From positions 24,777,381 through 24,841,380 of the forward strand of contig NC_034415.1 in the NCBI RefSeq assembly GCF_002078875.1: DNA of 64,000 nt. Reading direction: 5' to 3'. Both the position numbers and the translations under genes were made by a program. The notes beneath the pieces were generated by a model. That model did not search any database, was not told the DNA's origin, and was given only the letters and a program-made list of their open reading frames with translations. Below, piece by piece: positions 38,826-51,663 of this stretch. The number at the start of each line of letters is the position of its first letter. The stretch's first letter is position 1. This stretch comes from Numida meleagris (lineage: Eukaryota > Chordata > Aves > Galliformes > Numididae).

Positions 38826-41800
38826 GGCCATAAAATTAAAATTTTGAGGGCCTAAAATACCTTACCCTGCAGGATGTAAGAAAGGGAAGGGGGTGGTAGG
38901 CCAGAAAGAGAAATTGAAATTCACGAAACAGGGTTTCATTTCATGCTGGGAAACTTCAATGGCGACTTTGATCAGTGGCGTACCAGAGACACTGACAAGA
39001 CTCCACGTGAGAAGAAGAAAAGCAGCATCACATGAGTTCAGGGGCTTAGCTTGGCCCTGAGGCACCGGCCTGCAGTGCAACGGCTGCACCACTCTGCCCA
39101 GGACATACCTCCTTGTTAGGGCTCACTCTGCTGCTCTGAAGGGTCTCAAGCTCAGAGAAATTCAGCCTAGTTGAACCATTTATTGTCCCTGTGATGTTTT
39201 CTGCTTACCAAGAGAAAGGTATCCAGCTTGAGAGAGACTCTGGGCTATCCAACACTTCACAGCGAGCAGACGCCTTCATTTTGTAACTTGGTCCACTCCT
39301 GGCTGCAAACACAGCCACATGACACTGCAGATGATGCTCTCAAATAAGAATTTGAGGTTTTTTTAATCTACATGTGAAACTGAGCTCACTGCAAACTTTT
39401 TCTGTACCCCAAGCTCAGAAAAAAAAAAAAAGATCAATTCCCATACTGTTTGATCAGGTGAAATACCCAAACTATGTCTTACTCCTCTTGAGGAGATTTG
39501 AAAATCCTAACCTGCATCTTAGTGTTGTGGCCTGAGTACTCTCAAATGCTGTACACTAAGGTGGCACTGGTTTCAAAAACAGGAAGCGTAACACAAATGT
39601 ACGGCAATCCACCAAGGTGTGACCGCCCCATGGCAGCAGGTGGGCAAACAGCTGCCCCATCCCTGCCCAACCCCACTGGCACCAGCTATGGAGTTGGCAG
39701 CAAGCAGCCAGGAGCACTCAGCTGGCCATCCTGCCAGTTGCTCAGCACGGGAAATCCCAGGGACATGTTGTTTTGCAGCTACAGAATGGCATGAGATAAG
39801 ATCAAGAGTTGAAATGTCAGGATATCCTCATGGATGTGGGCTGTTGGATCCTTTTAGTTTTCAGAGAACTAAAGACACCTTGAAGTAATGAAAGGGAATA
39901 TTTAACCAGGCTCTGAATCCGGCCACTTTTCTTGATGCTGCCATCTCAGCAGGCAGTTACATTTATAAAGCAAGATGAATGAGATCACCTCAAACAGGCG
40001 GTGCTCAGACACAGACTATGTTCCCTTTGATACCTCACATGAAACACATTTAAATGTTTTCACCCCATGACTCCTGAACCCACCTCAGCAAGCAGTGACC
40101 GACTGACAGGGGCTCCTTGATGCCCAGGTTCCAGCCACTGCAACAGATGTGCAGCTGTTGAGACTAAACCAGCCTCTCTGATCAATTAAATCGGATCAAA
40201 TAAATTAAAAAGACATATCACTCGGGGTTTGCACTGGTATCAAAGGTATCCAACTTTGTGTGATTTAAATGGTAATGCGTACACTCTCAATTTCAAATTA
40301 TTGAAATACATTTCCACGTTCAACACTGAGTTTAACACGAGGAAAATGGCAGCATATAATAGCAATCTGTGAAAAGCTATGGAAAACACAGAACGCAACA
40401 ACTGCATTTTGTCCTCATGAATGAATTAAAGTGGTATCAATGAACAACCACACGCCTCCATTGCTGTCATCAAGGTAAAACCCTGAAATCTTTTTCCCCA
40501 ATGCTTCCTCAGATTGCTGCTGCTATTTCAGACATTAAGAAAGAGATGTATGCTCAGAAGTTGCTCTGTTTCTTTCCAGATACACAAGTTGGTCTAATTA
40601 ATGCAGTATTTGTCTCTGCTAACTGTTTCACCAATAAAAACAGTAATTATACCTTTGGATTGTAACTCCAGAAAAGATTCAAGGACAAAATGACATACAA
40701 ATGGGTGTGCTTCTCCGAGGTCCGCGCCACATACAGATGGGGTATGCAAGACAAGTTCTCCGTGGGAGCTTGAAGGCTTCAGCAGGACTCTAGCTTCATC
40801 TGGGGGAGCTTCACAGCTGGAAACAGCCCCAGCAGAGACCCCAGGCACTGCCTCACTTTGCAGGAACATCTGCTCCCTGAGATTTTCCTTCCGCTAAGTT
40901 TTTTTTTTTCCTGAGATTCACGTGCAAAGCACCAGTGATCTTTTAAGCTGCATAAAAAGAAGTTTTGTGACAGTTTTCTCATTGCTATTCTTCAGGAGCC
41001 CACATCACCTAAGTCTTCGAGTCTCTGGGGTTTAAAAGGAAAAAAGGCAAACAAAAATCAAGCTACAAGCCTCCCCCTCACTCTACCTGTAAATTGGAAA
41101 GTGCTTTTGCTGGGGGATGTGGGGGGGACAGATTTTCCTTCCAGTATCTTCAATTTGCTATGCTCCAACCTACCGCTTTGTTTTTAAAATATTTTTCAAC
41201 TGTCAACTTCAACTTCAGCTTATCCACACTGACTTTTGCCAATAGAATTGCCTGCTCTGTCTGTCTGCTTTGGGTTTTGTTTTGCTTTCTTTTAACAAGC
41301 AGCAAGACGCTGTTGCAAGACACAAGATCCTGGGTGGCACCTACGTGTATGTTATTTCACAATGAAGGATGTTTGCAAACTCCCGAAGAGCCATTTCACG
41401 TTATTGTCTTTCTGTTTCTGGGAATTAAACACAAGAGGCCATGTTCTACACCCTGATGAAAAACCACTGAAGTCCATGAATAATTATTGGCCTCAGTGAT
41501 CTCTGCGCAAAATTGGACGCAGATGTTTTTATGACACCCTATGATGTGTGTTTTTAATGCAGGTTTTACAACCCTCAGCCTAAGTTATGTGCCTCAAGGA
41601 GACATCAATAAATACTGCTGTTTGACAGGATGGTCACAGAGATAGGAAAATGCTCCCAAAGCAGGATGATAGAACAGTGCAAAACTCCCCAGACTCAAGC
41701 TTGGGAACGATCATCAGTGTGGGACTTTTCCACCATGCTGCAGCTCCTGCTGCTTTTAAACCGCTGATATCCCCAAATTATTAGCAGCCACTGCTTTCCA

Positions 41801-43628
41801 TAGAGAGGTTAAGCTATCAATCCACTGATGAAAAAAGGGCCAGGCTTCCTGGGGGCAAAACACACTGAGGCTACTTCTGGGAAGTATTAAGAAGAAAAAT
41901 GCATTATGTCCACAGGGGCATTTTTATTCCCACTTGGAAACATGTCCATACCTCATCATTCAGACAAGTACCAGGAAAACAGAAGAGCTGCGCTTTGAGG
42001 TTGCATTTGTCCTCAGAAAAGAAGACTAAGGACGTGTGAATGCAGATCCTTTCACTGAGCAATACTGAGGACTGGAAAGAAAAAGGAGGGCCTCTCTGTA
42101 CAGTCATTACTTAGCTTTCTCCTCCATTTGATTTGTTTAAGGATTATTCCTTTTTCAACAGGGGGTGAAAAAATCTCCAAGACCAGTTGAGAAGATGGTG
42201 AAGAACGTATCCCCAAAGCCTGAAGGGCTATTTCTTACCTGGGCTATGCTGCGGCCTTAAAGCATTGCAGCGCTGCAGTTCATATGGAAGATGCTGAGTT
42301 GCAGGAGTTGCCTTTCACAGCTTGGACACAATGTTAAATTTCTCAGTGCCTGAATGTAATAGATGGAAGGATGAAGTACACCAAAGCAAAACATGGCAGC
42401 TTCAGCAGAATTTTGTGCTAAGTTTGCTGAAACTCACATTTGCTTGAGGGAGGCACATCCACGAGTCCCATGCTGGAGACTCAGAGCTATGACAAATGCC
42501 CTGCCATGCTCTCACTGCAGTTGCACAGCACGCTGCCTTCAGAGTTAAAACCTGTGTAAGGTATTCCTGGGTTTCTTCAACCCCTTGCTGCACATTTGCC
42601 ACTTCACTGTTGGAGTTTGTTCCTGCGTGAGGTGGCACCCATTTCAGGTAAAGCCCCTTCCCCTGCAGCTCAGCCTGAAAACAGACAGAAATGAATATAC
42701 ATACTATTTAAGCCCTGAATTACAGAAGTTGGCCTAGGTCCAGGCTGCATACTGTTACTGTGTGGAAAAACAGTAACCTGATATTTACACCTGCAAGCTC
42801 TGTGTTTGCAAGCGCAGTAAAACATCCATACAACACGCCTATGCACAAGTATTATACATTCCCAAAATGTGTTAATTGCTAACAGCCCACATATCTCTGA
42901 TCTGCAATATAAATTATCTGGAGCTAATGACATGCTGAAAATCCAGCAGAATTCAACGCAAAGCTCGCAAGCCGTAACAATCTAAAGGAAAGAAAAAAAG
43001 TAAAGGTTCATCAAAAGTCAAATAAATGATCTAAATCCAACATGCAGACTCAATCCACTCAGTAGCAAAGTCATCCCTTCTGTCTGAAGGAAAAAAGGTG
43101 AGGGGGCGTGATTTGGAATAACAGAGAGCATTGCTGCCTCTGTGCAGGGAGCGGGTGGCTAGCAGGGAACTGCAACATGGGATGCTCTGATGAGGGAGTT
43201 ACACCTATAGCAGCACACCTGATCATGTCGCTTTATATCCATCAGCAGGAGAAAAAGTGGTTAGTCTGCTTCTCCTGTGTTTATTTATTAGAAGCTGATC
43301 ACATTTTACAGCACTTCTATGCATGCTCTAGCTGCTTAACATTGGATCACTGTTTGCTCCTTTTCTTCTCTCTCTGCTTTAATCAAGCTGCACAGCCAAC
43401 ACACAAAAATGCTCTATGCAGTTAAGACAACCCGCACACCATGTTTTACCTTTCAGGAAGGCTACAATACTACAATTTAAATACATAGGGCACAGTCTTG
43501 GAAGAATAAGTAGTCAATAACAATGAAAGGAGTGGGCATTTGTCCGAAGATTTTGTCTGCTACTACAAAATGCATCTTATAATATACCTTACTGGAAAGC
43601 ATTTTTACGTTATCACATTAGGAATGAT

Positions 43629-43700
43629 ATCACAGAATCACAGAATACCCGTGTTGGAAGAGACCCACAAGGATCGAGTCCAACTAGTTACAGGAACTTG
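43629..43700 (-). mobile_element. CR1 LINE 3'-terminal fragment, reverse orientation
   Basis: CACAGAATCACAGAATACC, then GTTGGAAGAGACCCACAAGG and ATCGAGTCCAACTAG match the reverse complement of the CR1 3' terminus, including the doubled CACAGAAT units of the terminal short repeat. Similarity fades after about 43700, which suggests a strongly 5'-truncated copy. It lies in intron 2. Confidence 0.82.
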
Positions 43701-46700
43701 AAGTGAATTAATTGCACAGCAACCCACCAGGAATGTCTAAGATGATTAAAAAAATAAAAAATTAGGCCTTGATTCTTAACATTTAGCTAGCCCAGAGCCA
43801 CGGATGTCTGTGGGTGCTCACTGTGCATGTACATGTGCAGACATCTTTTCTTTTGCTCTGTACTAAAGAAGACATGAATTGCATCTGAGACTCCAGATGA
43901 CTAATTTGCCAGGAATCTCACTTCTTAAGGCCACTGAATTAGGGCTCTGGGAACTGTAAGGAAACGCACACAAAAGCATTTTCAAAAACGTCTCCAAAGC
44001 CAGCATCATTTCAGACTGAACAGCAGGTTCATCCTCTGATCCAAGTCTGTTACAGCGGAACAGTGCCAAACAAACGTCTATTAATATTCTGCCAGGAAGC
44101 AGGAGCGGGTTGGGCTCTGACACTACATGAAGCGAGGTGGTCAGGTTAGGAGCTGGGCAGCGGTCACGCCATCCCTCCATTCGAGCACAAACCTCTTCAC
44201 CCATCATCATCTGCTGTCAAACGCCTTTGTGCATTGCAATATGAAACACCAGTACTCTGGGGACAGGAGATGAATGGGCGCAACACGGGAATTATGATGC
44301 ATGCAACAATACACTTTAACCTGTTAACGAGTATGGCCAAGCTTACTTATTCGGAGCTCTCTAATCATAAGGCAAGAAGACACCAACAGCTACTGTGTCA
44401 CCCCGACAGGGCCCTCCACGGCAAGCGTGGTTCAAAGGTCCACAGCAAACACAAAAAGGCTTTGTCTTTTGATGGGAAGAACAAAGCTACCATGTGGTAC
44501 AGCATCACACATGCAATTAGTCAGGAAAGTTAATTCAGCAGAAGCAGATGGTGGAACCAGTGGCAGTGCTTTCAGTGGGCACGTTTTCCCTTACCCTCGA
44601 GCTGCTGTGAGTGGAGGTGATGGGGAGAGGCGGGCAGACCACTGATGAGCTGTGCCGAGGCACTGACATGCACTGCATGGTACCTGGGTGAGGTGCTGGG
44701 TGCCCGCCTCGCTGAGCAGCTCCTGCCTCCTCCATATCCCCTCACCACAACCGTGTGGTGCCTCAAGGTAGCTCTAGGAACTGCACTGCACGTGGACGGA
44801 AACTGAGGCAAAGAGACAAAGCATCTCAGCCCTGCTTGCACTGGGTGATGCCGATGAGGAAAAGACAAGAAGCTTCTCCCTCTGCTTCTTTACCCTACAG
44901 CTCAGCCAGCATGGGACAGGAATGAAAGGCTTCTTGTTCACTGCTGATTACCCTGAATGTGCAGAAAACCTAAAAGCCAAACCACAAGAATTACACAAAG
45001 AACTACAATACAGGAAACCCTGTGATTTGTGTGGCTTTGAAGTAACAGCCCCAGACCGAGCCTTCAAAGTCTCCTCCGCTGTAATTGTCATCCAGTGCTG
45101 CCCTGTACCTCACAGATACCAGCAGCACCCACATGAGGATGGCATGAGCCTTCAGCTAAGCCATTTGATTAATACAATGTGAACAACCAGCAGGCAGACA
45201 AACCGCTTGTATGCTCCGGTCACTACAGAATTCTCTCAGTCCAATCTCATTTTCTTTAAAGCTCCTAGTAACACATTAATTAAAACACATTATTTACAGC
45301 TTCCAGGGGCTGGAAGCCATGGGATGCGCTTGCTGGAATTCACACAGCTCCGTGCAGCCAGTCCTGCTCCTGCCCACCCTGCAATCACTGCCATGGAAAT
45401 GGGCAGGAGGTGACAAAGGAGCAGCAAGACATGCTGGAGAAGGAGTGCAAGGCGATGGCGCAGGAAGGCACAGACAAAGAAGAACCCAACTGCTGCTTCC
45501 GAACACAGTCCTCCTTTGTGCAGGTACGTGTTGAGGAAGAGGGTTTTCCACTAATGCAGAAACCAAAGCTCCTTCCAGGCAAGTGCAAGCAGCTGGGGTG
45601 GCTGGAGCACCCCGCCTTCAGTCCAGGTCAGGACATCGTTAGGGATTGACGGTGAGACAGCAGTAATGAGTTGGGCCTCAGCCAAAAGCAAACCCTGAGG
45701 TGAGGAAGCGTAGTTTAACTCATTTAATAAGCAATCCCCATGCCACTCGTACAGCAGCACCAGCTGCAGACAGAGCCACTCCACGTTCAGGAGGAGTTTC
45801 TTTTTTTTACTCCATTATTAAGTAGTCATGCTCATCAGCAATTCCCTTGACTTTGTAGGAAAAAAGCATTTTAAAACATACATTTGAAGGTCTGACTGAC
45901 AAGTATAACAAAGTCTGCTGGGTCTTTGAACCGATTTCCAAAGGTGGTTTATGAGAATAAAGAAAAAATAAAGTTCTATGGAATTATGAACTTTTTACTG
46001 CTTAAGGGGTCTCACATGAACCCCGCTGAAAAATCAAGTACCATAAACCCAAGCCATCCACACAACCCTCTCAATACTTACTGTGTTTTTTCCCTCCCCA
46101 TGTGTTTCTCACAATTTATTTATTTTATGAGGCCACTGGTTACCTGTGTCTTTAATGAGACATAAAAAGGAGACACCTGTGTGAAAGTAAGCCACTATCA
46201 AAGCCTAACAGCTTTCCTCCAGCAATACAAAAGTGGATTTGGGGCATATTCTCCTGTGGTTCATTCACATTCCTTTCATTGGAAAGAAAGGAAAGAGCAG
46301 AACACATTTCTTGCATGATGCAGAAGAAGCTCTGCAGATTTCAGTGTGTAATTCCCAACACCCAAGCTCCTGCACCATGCCCTCAGCTGGTGTGAAAAGG
46401 CTTATCTGCTCTGAAGGCACCGTAGTTACTCTGATTCGGATTAGCTCTAAAAGCTTCTTTTGACATAATATATTGCAACAGTGCATTGACACTATTTAAG
46501 TCCAGCTTTAAACGTACAACAAAAGAAGTATTTTTTTTCCATAAGCCAAGAGGTTTGCATAAATTTTTATTTTTTAAATTATCTTCAAGTCTGCTACGTC
46601 ACTTATACTGGCAATACTGCATGGCAGTACAGTGACTGAGCTGAAGCCCCAAGCTCATCAGCACCTCCAGAAACTAAAAAGCAGCATCAGAAGCAAGAAA

Positions 46701-49700
46701 GGAGATTCAGAGGTGACAACTCCACCTCCAGCATGGCAGATACTATCCCCAAGCTCAGCATGTCCAAAATTAAGGAACAAAGAGGAATCATTTTCACATG
46801 CTCCTCTGAACTACAGTAGAAAACAGCACAGTGAGACCCTATGGCTGCAAGGTAAGAGGATTCCTAACAACCAAACACCTTCCAGTTTGTCACCACCAGA
46901 ACTGGGACTAGTGAGCAATATCAGAATTAATCTTCCCCTCTGCAAATGGTTTCCAGTCATCTAACTGTTACCAAGACAACTCCAGCAGCCAGAATACAAA
47001 TTACCTTTGGGGTACCACGGTAAACTTCAGCGCTGACCAACCCTGCAGGCAAATTTAAATCACAGCAGTTTAAATGACAACTGTGTAAACAGCAGAAACT
47101 ATTAAACTATCACAGGAGTCAATGGAACTATAGTCAGGAAGAATGTTACTGGAGGCAGCAACAAAACAGAGCAAAAGGAGGAGGAGACACAGACGTACAA
47201 AAGTTCAGCCTTGTAATGCACGAGTGCCAGCCTCGGGGCTCTCATTCCCTAGGAAACATCACTTTTGCATTGACTTTTTCTTGTCCTGGATATCAACTGC
47301 AAACAAGTCCCAAAGTTGGGGCAAAACTTTTTGAGCAAGAAAGCCAGACAGCTCTGGGTGCTGAAAGATGTGCAGTAACAAATAACTCTGGGACCGTGCA
47401 TTTCCACTGCTTTATTTCTGTAAAAGGAAGAAAAAAAAAAACCTATATACATTTTTTATTTTCCTTCTTTTGCCTTTGGCAAAAGGCAGTCTTAAAACTC
47501 AAGAGTATTAAATAAACACTCTGGACGCACAAATCGTTCTGCAAAAACACTGATATACAAACCACAATGGTACTTAAGTTACCAGGCTGAAAAATTCAGT
47601 AAATAGCTTCAGCAAACGTAACTCAGAAGCCTTGCTGTCTACAGCTCACATACTGCTTGGGTGTCGCTCAAGTGTTCACACACCTTTTTTTTTTTTCCTC
47701 TTCTGCTGACACTTTATCAAGTGCTTGGCTACAAGAGGATTTACTGATTAAAGTATCAAGTGCAAGCAGCTCAACTGCAGAGAACCAAAAGCAAGGCAAT
47801 GCAAGACTGACAGCTCTGCTCCACCTTTCCTTTTGGTAAGGTGAAGTTCTTCCTACCAGCTTAATAAAGTGCAGCTTTTAAGTAAAAATTCTCATTCTAA
47901 CAGCTTAAATGACTGTTGGATATTCTGCATTTCAATGAAATACATAAATAAGTATCAAACTCACTGGACATTAGCTGGGCAGAATCACTTGGAGGTTAAG
48001 TAACGTGAGACCACGCAAGAGGCATTCCCAGACAGTCATCAGCTGGAAGACCAAGAGCTGGCCCAGTTGTGGCAGGCATGCAGCCCTCCTCTACAAGTCC
48101 TGCAGCCACTCCAGTCTGGGGCTTGACTTATGAGCACTGGAGCAAGGAGAGCTGAGTGGAGGTTTTGGAACAAATTTGCTCAGCAATCATCTTGTTCCTT
48201 CATAGAGATGTTATCATTAAAAGTAATACAAGAATCTGGACATGCAGAACTGCAGCCTCCCAAAAGATCACTTCCAACTATTCCATCCCATTTCAAATCA
48301 AGTTTTACATTCACGTCAAGCAATACAGTCTGGCCATATCTCTGGAAAGAGACGTGACTAACTTTCGTACCAACTGGAACTAATGAACGAAAGCACCAAG
48401 GGTTTCTTGCAAACTGACAAATAAAGGCAAGGCTTCACAGAATCAATTAAAATTCTCATTCTGAAAAGTAAAATAGAAAGGGCATTAAAAGATCTTCACG
48501 ATCCCCCGCTATGCTCCAACTACAAGAAGCAGCTGTTAAGGAGAAGCCACGTGGCATGGCTCATCTCATTACTTCCTTCTGAAGTGCTTGTGTTTTTCCA
48601 AATGCCACGATGGGAATAAGGAAAACCAAATCCTTCGGAAAGTCTACAGAAGTTAAGGACTGCAACTTACTACTGTTAGAAATAATTGTGTTCTAGTGAC
48701 TCAGTCCTGCAGTACTCGGCACTGGAAGTTCAGTCCCAGTATCATCAGTCTGTGGGTGGCTTCTGAGCTATCATTTCTCCATTAACTGCCTCTGGGAAAG
48801 GAATGCAGAGGGAAGGGGTGCAAATGTTCATGGGGAAAATAACCACACACTGTCTTTGATGTTCTTCACTTTTCACAAATTTCTTCGGCTGCTATAGGGA
48901 TAAGCCAAGCGAAATAATGAGTAAGAAGTTAAACCTATTGCCAGTTCAGTCTCAGATCACATAATCACCTAATGGTATCCCTGGGTGTGCATGTGGCAAT
49001 TTACCATGAAATGAATTATTAAGGACAGCCAGATGACTCCAAAAACAAATGAAAGCAACCAACTGACATCAAAAACAGAGTAAGTACAGCAGGAAAATTC
49101 AGAAGGCAGAACTTTCTCCGCCTTGTGAAAAAATGTCCTGCTTCTCAGAGCCCTGGCCCCATCCGTTCCCTTTTTCCCTTCCTGGCCCCAGGTCTGTGGC
49201 AGTTCATTATGAAGATAAAAACATTACACTTCATTCCTGGGTCAGTTGGGTCATGTCATGCAATTCAATTGGCAGGTGAGTTTTAAATGGGTCAGAACTG
49301 ATATTAAGCTGTTAAAATGAGAATAAGCTGATTGTCCCTGGGAATAGAAAAGCACAGAGGGGCCTTTCACAGCATTTGTGTCTCCAGACAACCTCAGTTA
49401 TGCAATGGAGTTGCCTTATTCCACCCCCCACCCTCCATGGAAGCAAGTAAGTCAAGATCCGCTAACAGCTGTTTACCAAGGGGTAAACACGGTAAAATGT
49501 GTTAAATGCCTTGGAACTTTCAGGCACCCTGCATGCACAGGACAGGGCCTCTCATGGTCCCTGCAAGGCTGGTGCATAGTTAACAAGGACAAGCCACAAG
49601 GCTAAGGCTATGGCACCCAGGTGTGCCCAGATCCAAATTAAGGACAGCTAAAAGTGACCTGTGCTGTGCACCAAAGACGCGCTGGTTCGCTGGCATCCCC

Positions 49701-51632
49701 CAAGCACTTTGACTCTTCTCTACTGCCAGATGCAGTGTGCATGAAGGTACAAAGTTATTTTGGATAGAGATAGATTTATAAGCTTAGAAGTCTTCAAGGT
49801 CATACCTCTTTCTGCAGAAACACTACGTCCTTTACTCTCTTGTATTGCCTCCTTTCCAGCTCAGTCAAAATGCTGGCGCAAGATTTAGACCAAACCCTTA
49901 CCACCCTTTCCCCAAATCATTCAAGGTCAAACAGAGACCAATCACTAAAATTTAAAACATAACTCATGGCAGCTACTGTCTGTTTAGATGCAACTAGTCA
50001 AAATTATATCCTTTCAAGAAATCCTAATGGCTCTAAATCCAGAATACATTATCTTCCTTCTCCAAGCCACGTTGTGCTTCCAAACACCGCGTGGAAGAGC
50101 TTTACTAGCAGGTTAGCCTAAACTGCATCGCTCAAACTGGGAGTAAAACCTGGGTTTTCTGTGTTAAAACAAGAACAGTGAAAAGACAGTTGTTGTTGCC
50201 ACAGCAGTCACAGTCCAGTTTCTTCTGGACCTGCTTTTCTGCTGGGAAACCAGAATTGTTAGCAAGTTTTTAACTAGCAGAGCAAGAGAAATCTGCTCTG
50301 CAATTATTCCAGCTTCAGGCCCGTCCTTAGAGATTCTGTATTCCCTAAAAACTAATAAAACATTCTGAACAAACACACGCATGCATGCAAAATTACAATT
50401 TGAAATATTTTTTCCATAGTCAGCAATAAGAGACCACTTAAATTTGATTTATGTAAACATTAAATTGGGGAAAACATGCAGCCTACAGTGGTACTTCCAT
50501 CCCCTTCCCAACTAGCACCTCGCAAAGTATTGTTTTCTGCATTGTATCAATTCATTCTTAAAACAGGATGTTTATGTCACTTTTTATTACTTGCTTTCAT
50601 TGCTGTTTCTCAGTGTGATTTTACTGTACTACTTGCTCCACAGCAGAATCTATTTTATTTATGCAGCAAAGATGCTGTTGGGGTAAAGCTTTAATTTGTA
50701 GCTTAGCCCTTTTATTATTAGCCTATATTTTGATGGTCATCTTTTAATAATAAAATAATTTTGTAATAAGGAAACTAAAAAAGAAACAAAATGTACAACC
50801 TACCCTCTAACCACACAAGGGTGCAACAGAGCCCTACACCACACACTTGGCCGAATCCCTCTTATGCCACTGCACTGCTCGTGTGCTCTTCTCCCATCTC
50901 AGGACTCAGGGATCCTAAGGAAGAAATCCCAACACAAGGTGGAGCAATTACGTGAGCACACATACCAACCCAGTCCTGCTCTGGAACAATGTGCTACCAC
51001 TTACAAAATGAGTTGAGAGGGGTTAGAGCCAACCTGTGTCTTCATACTTTTCCTTAATGGGATTTATATGTAACCTCCCGGTGCTGAATGCTGTTCTCTG
51101 CAGGGACACACCTCCTTGGACGCAGCTACATCCCAAATGTCTGAGCTCATTACTCTGCTGACAGCCAGACACATCCAGCACTCTCACGTGTCCCAGCGGA
51201 AGGCTTTGTGATGCTGGACAGAAGCAGGGCAAGGTGCCATGCCTGCAACGTAGTGCTTTGTAATCTATATTATGACAAGATAATCAATCAACAGTGTCAT
51301 ATCATCACATTCAAACAGTGACAATGCTCTCCATCCTCCCCCCTGAGCACCTATATATCACAACCCATCTTCCAGAATGCATCTGTAATTTTACAGATTC
51401 AGAAGGTCAAAACTTTAGCTGCATTTACTTTAATGCTATTCATATATTATTAAAACCTTTCAGGAATCATCTGTTTGTTCCAGGCTGTCCCACAGGGCAG
51501 ACCAGCAAGGGCATGCTAGCTAGGGAATTATTATGTATTCCATGTCAAGGACAACGGTTTAAAGTCAAGCACAGAAGAGAAAGAGATGCTAAATAAGGCA
51601 ATACCTTAATATTTCTAATTTATCTCTAAACC

Positions 51633-51635
<3 letters not shown>

Positions 51636-51663
<28 letters not shown>
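51636..51663. repeat. Uninterrupted run of 28 T
   Basis: A perfect homopolymer of 28 T (poly(A) on the gene strand). It is the longest perfect homopolymer I saw and may be length-variable. No TTTATT signal or recognisable retrocopy follows to the right, so a processed-copy tail is not supported. Confidence 0.92.

Noticed and set aside
41904..42107. Minus-strand cysteine-containing frame (G-T-C-L-N-D-E-V-W-T-C) considered as LRP8 exon 2
   Set aside because: Cysteine order and spacing do not fit an LDLa module and there is no C-D-G or S-D-E box.
43863..44210. Minus-strand F-R-C-N-R-L-G-S-E-D-E, a possible LDLa remnant
   Set aside because: Only one cysteine and an S-E-D-E are present; the six-cysteine spacing and the W-x-C-D-G core are missing.
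51636..51663. Poly(T) run as the tail of a processed retrocopy on the minus strand
   Set aside because: No polyadenylation signal, target-site duplication or gene-like body was found on the right side.
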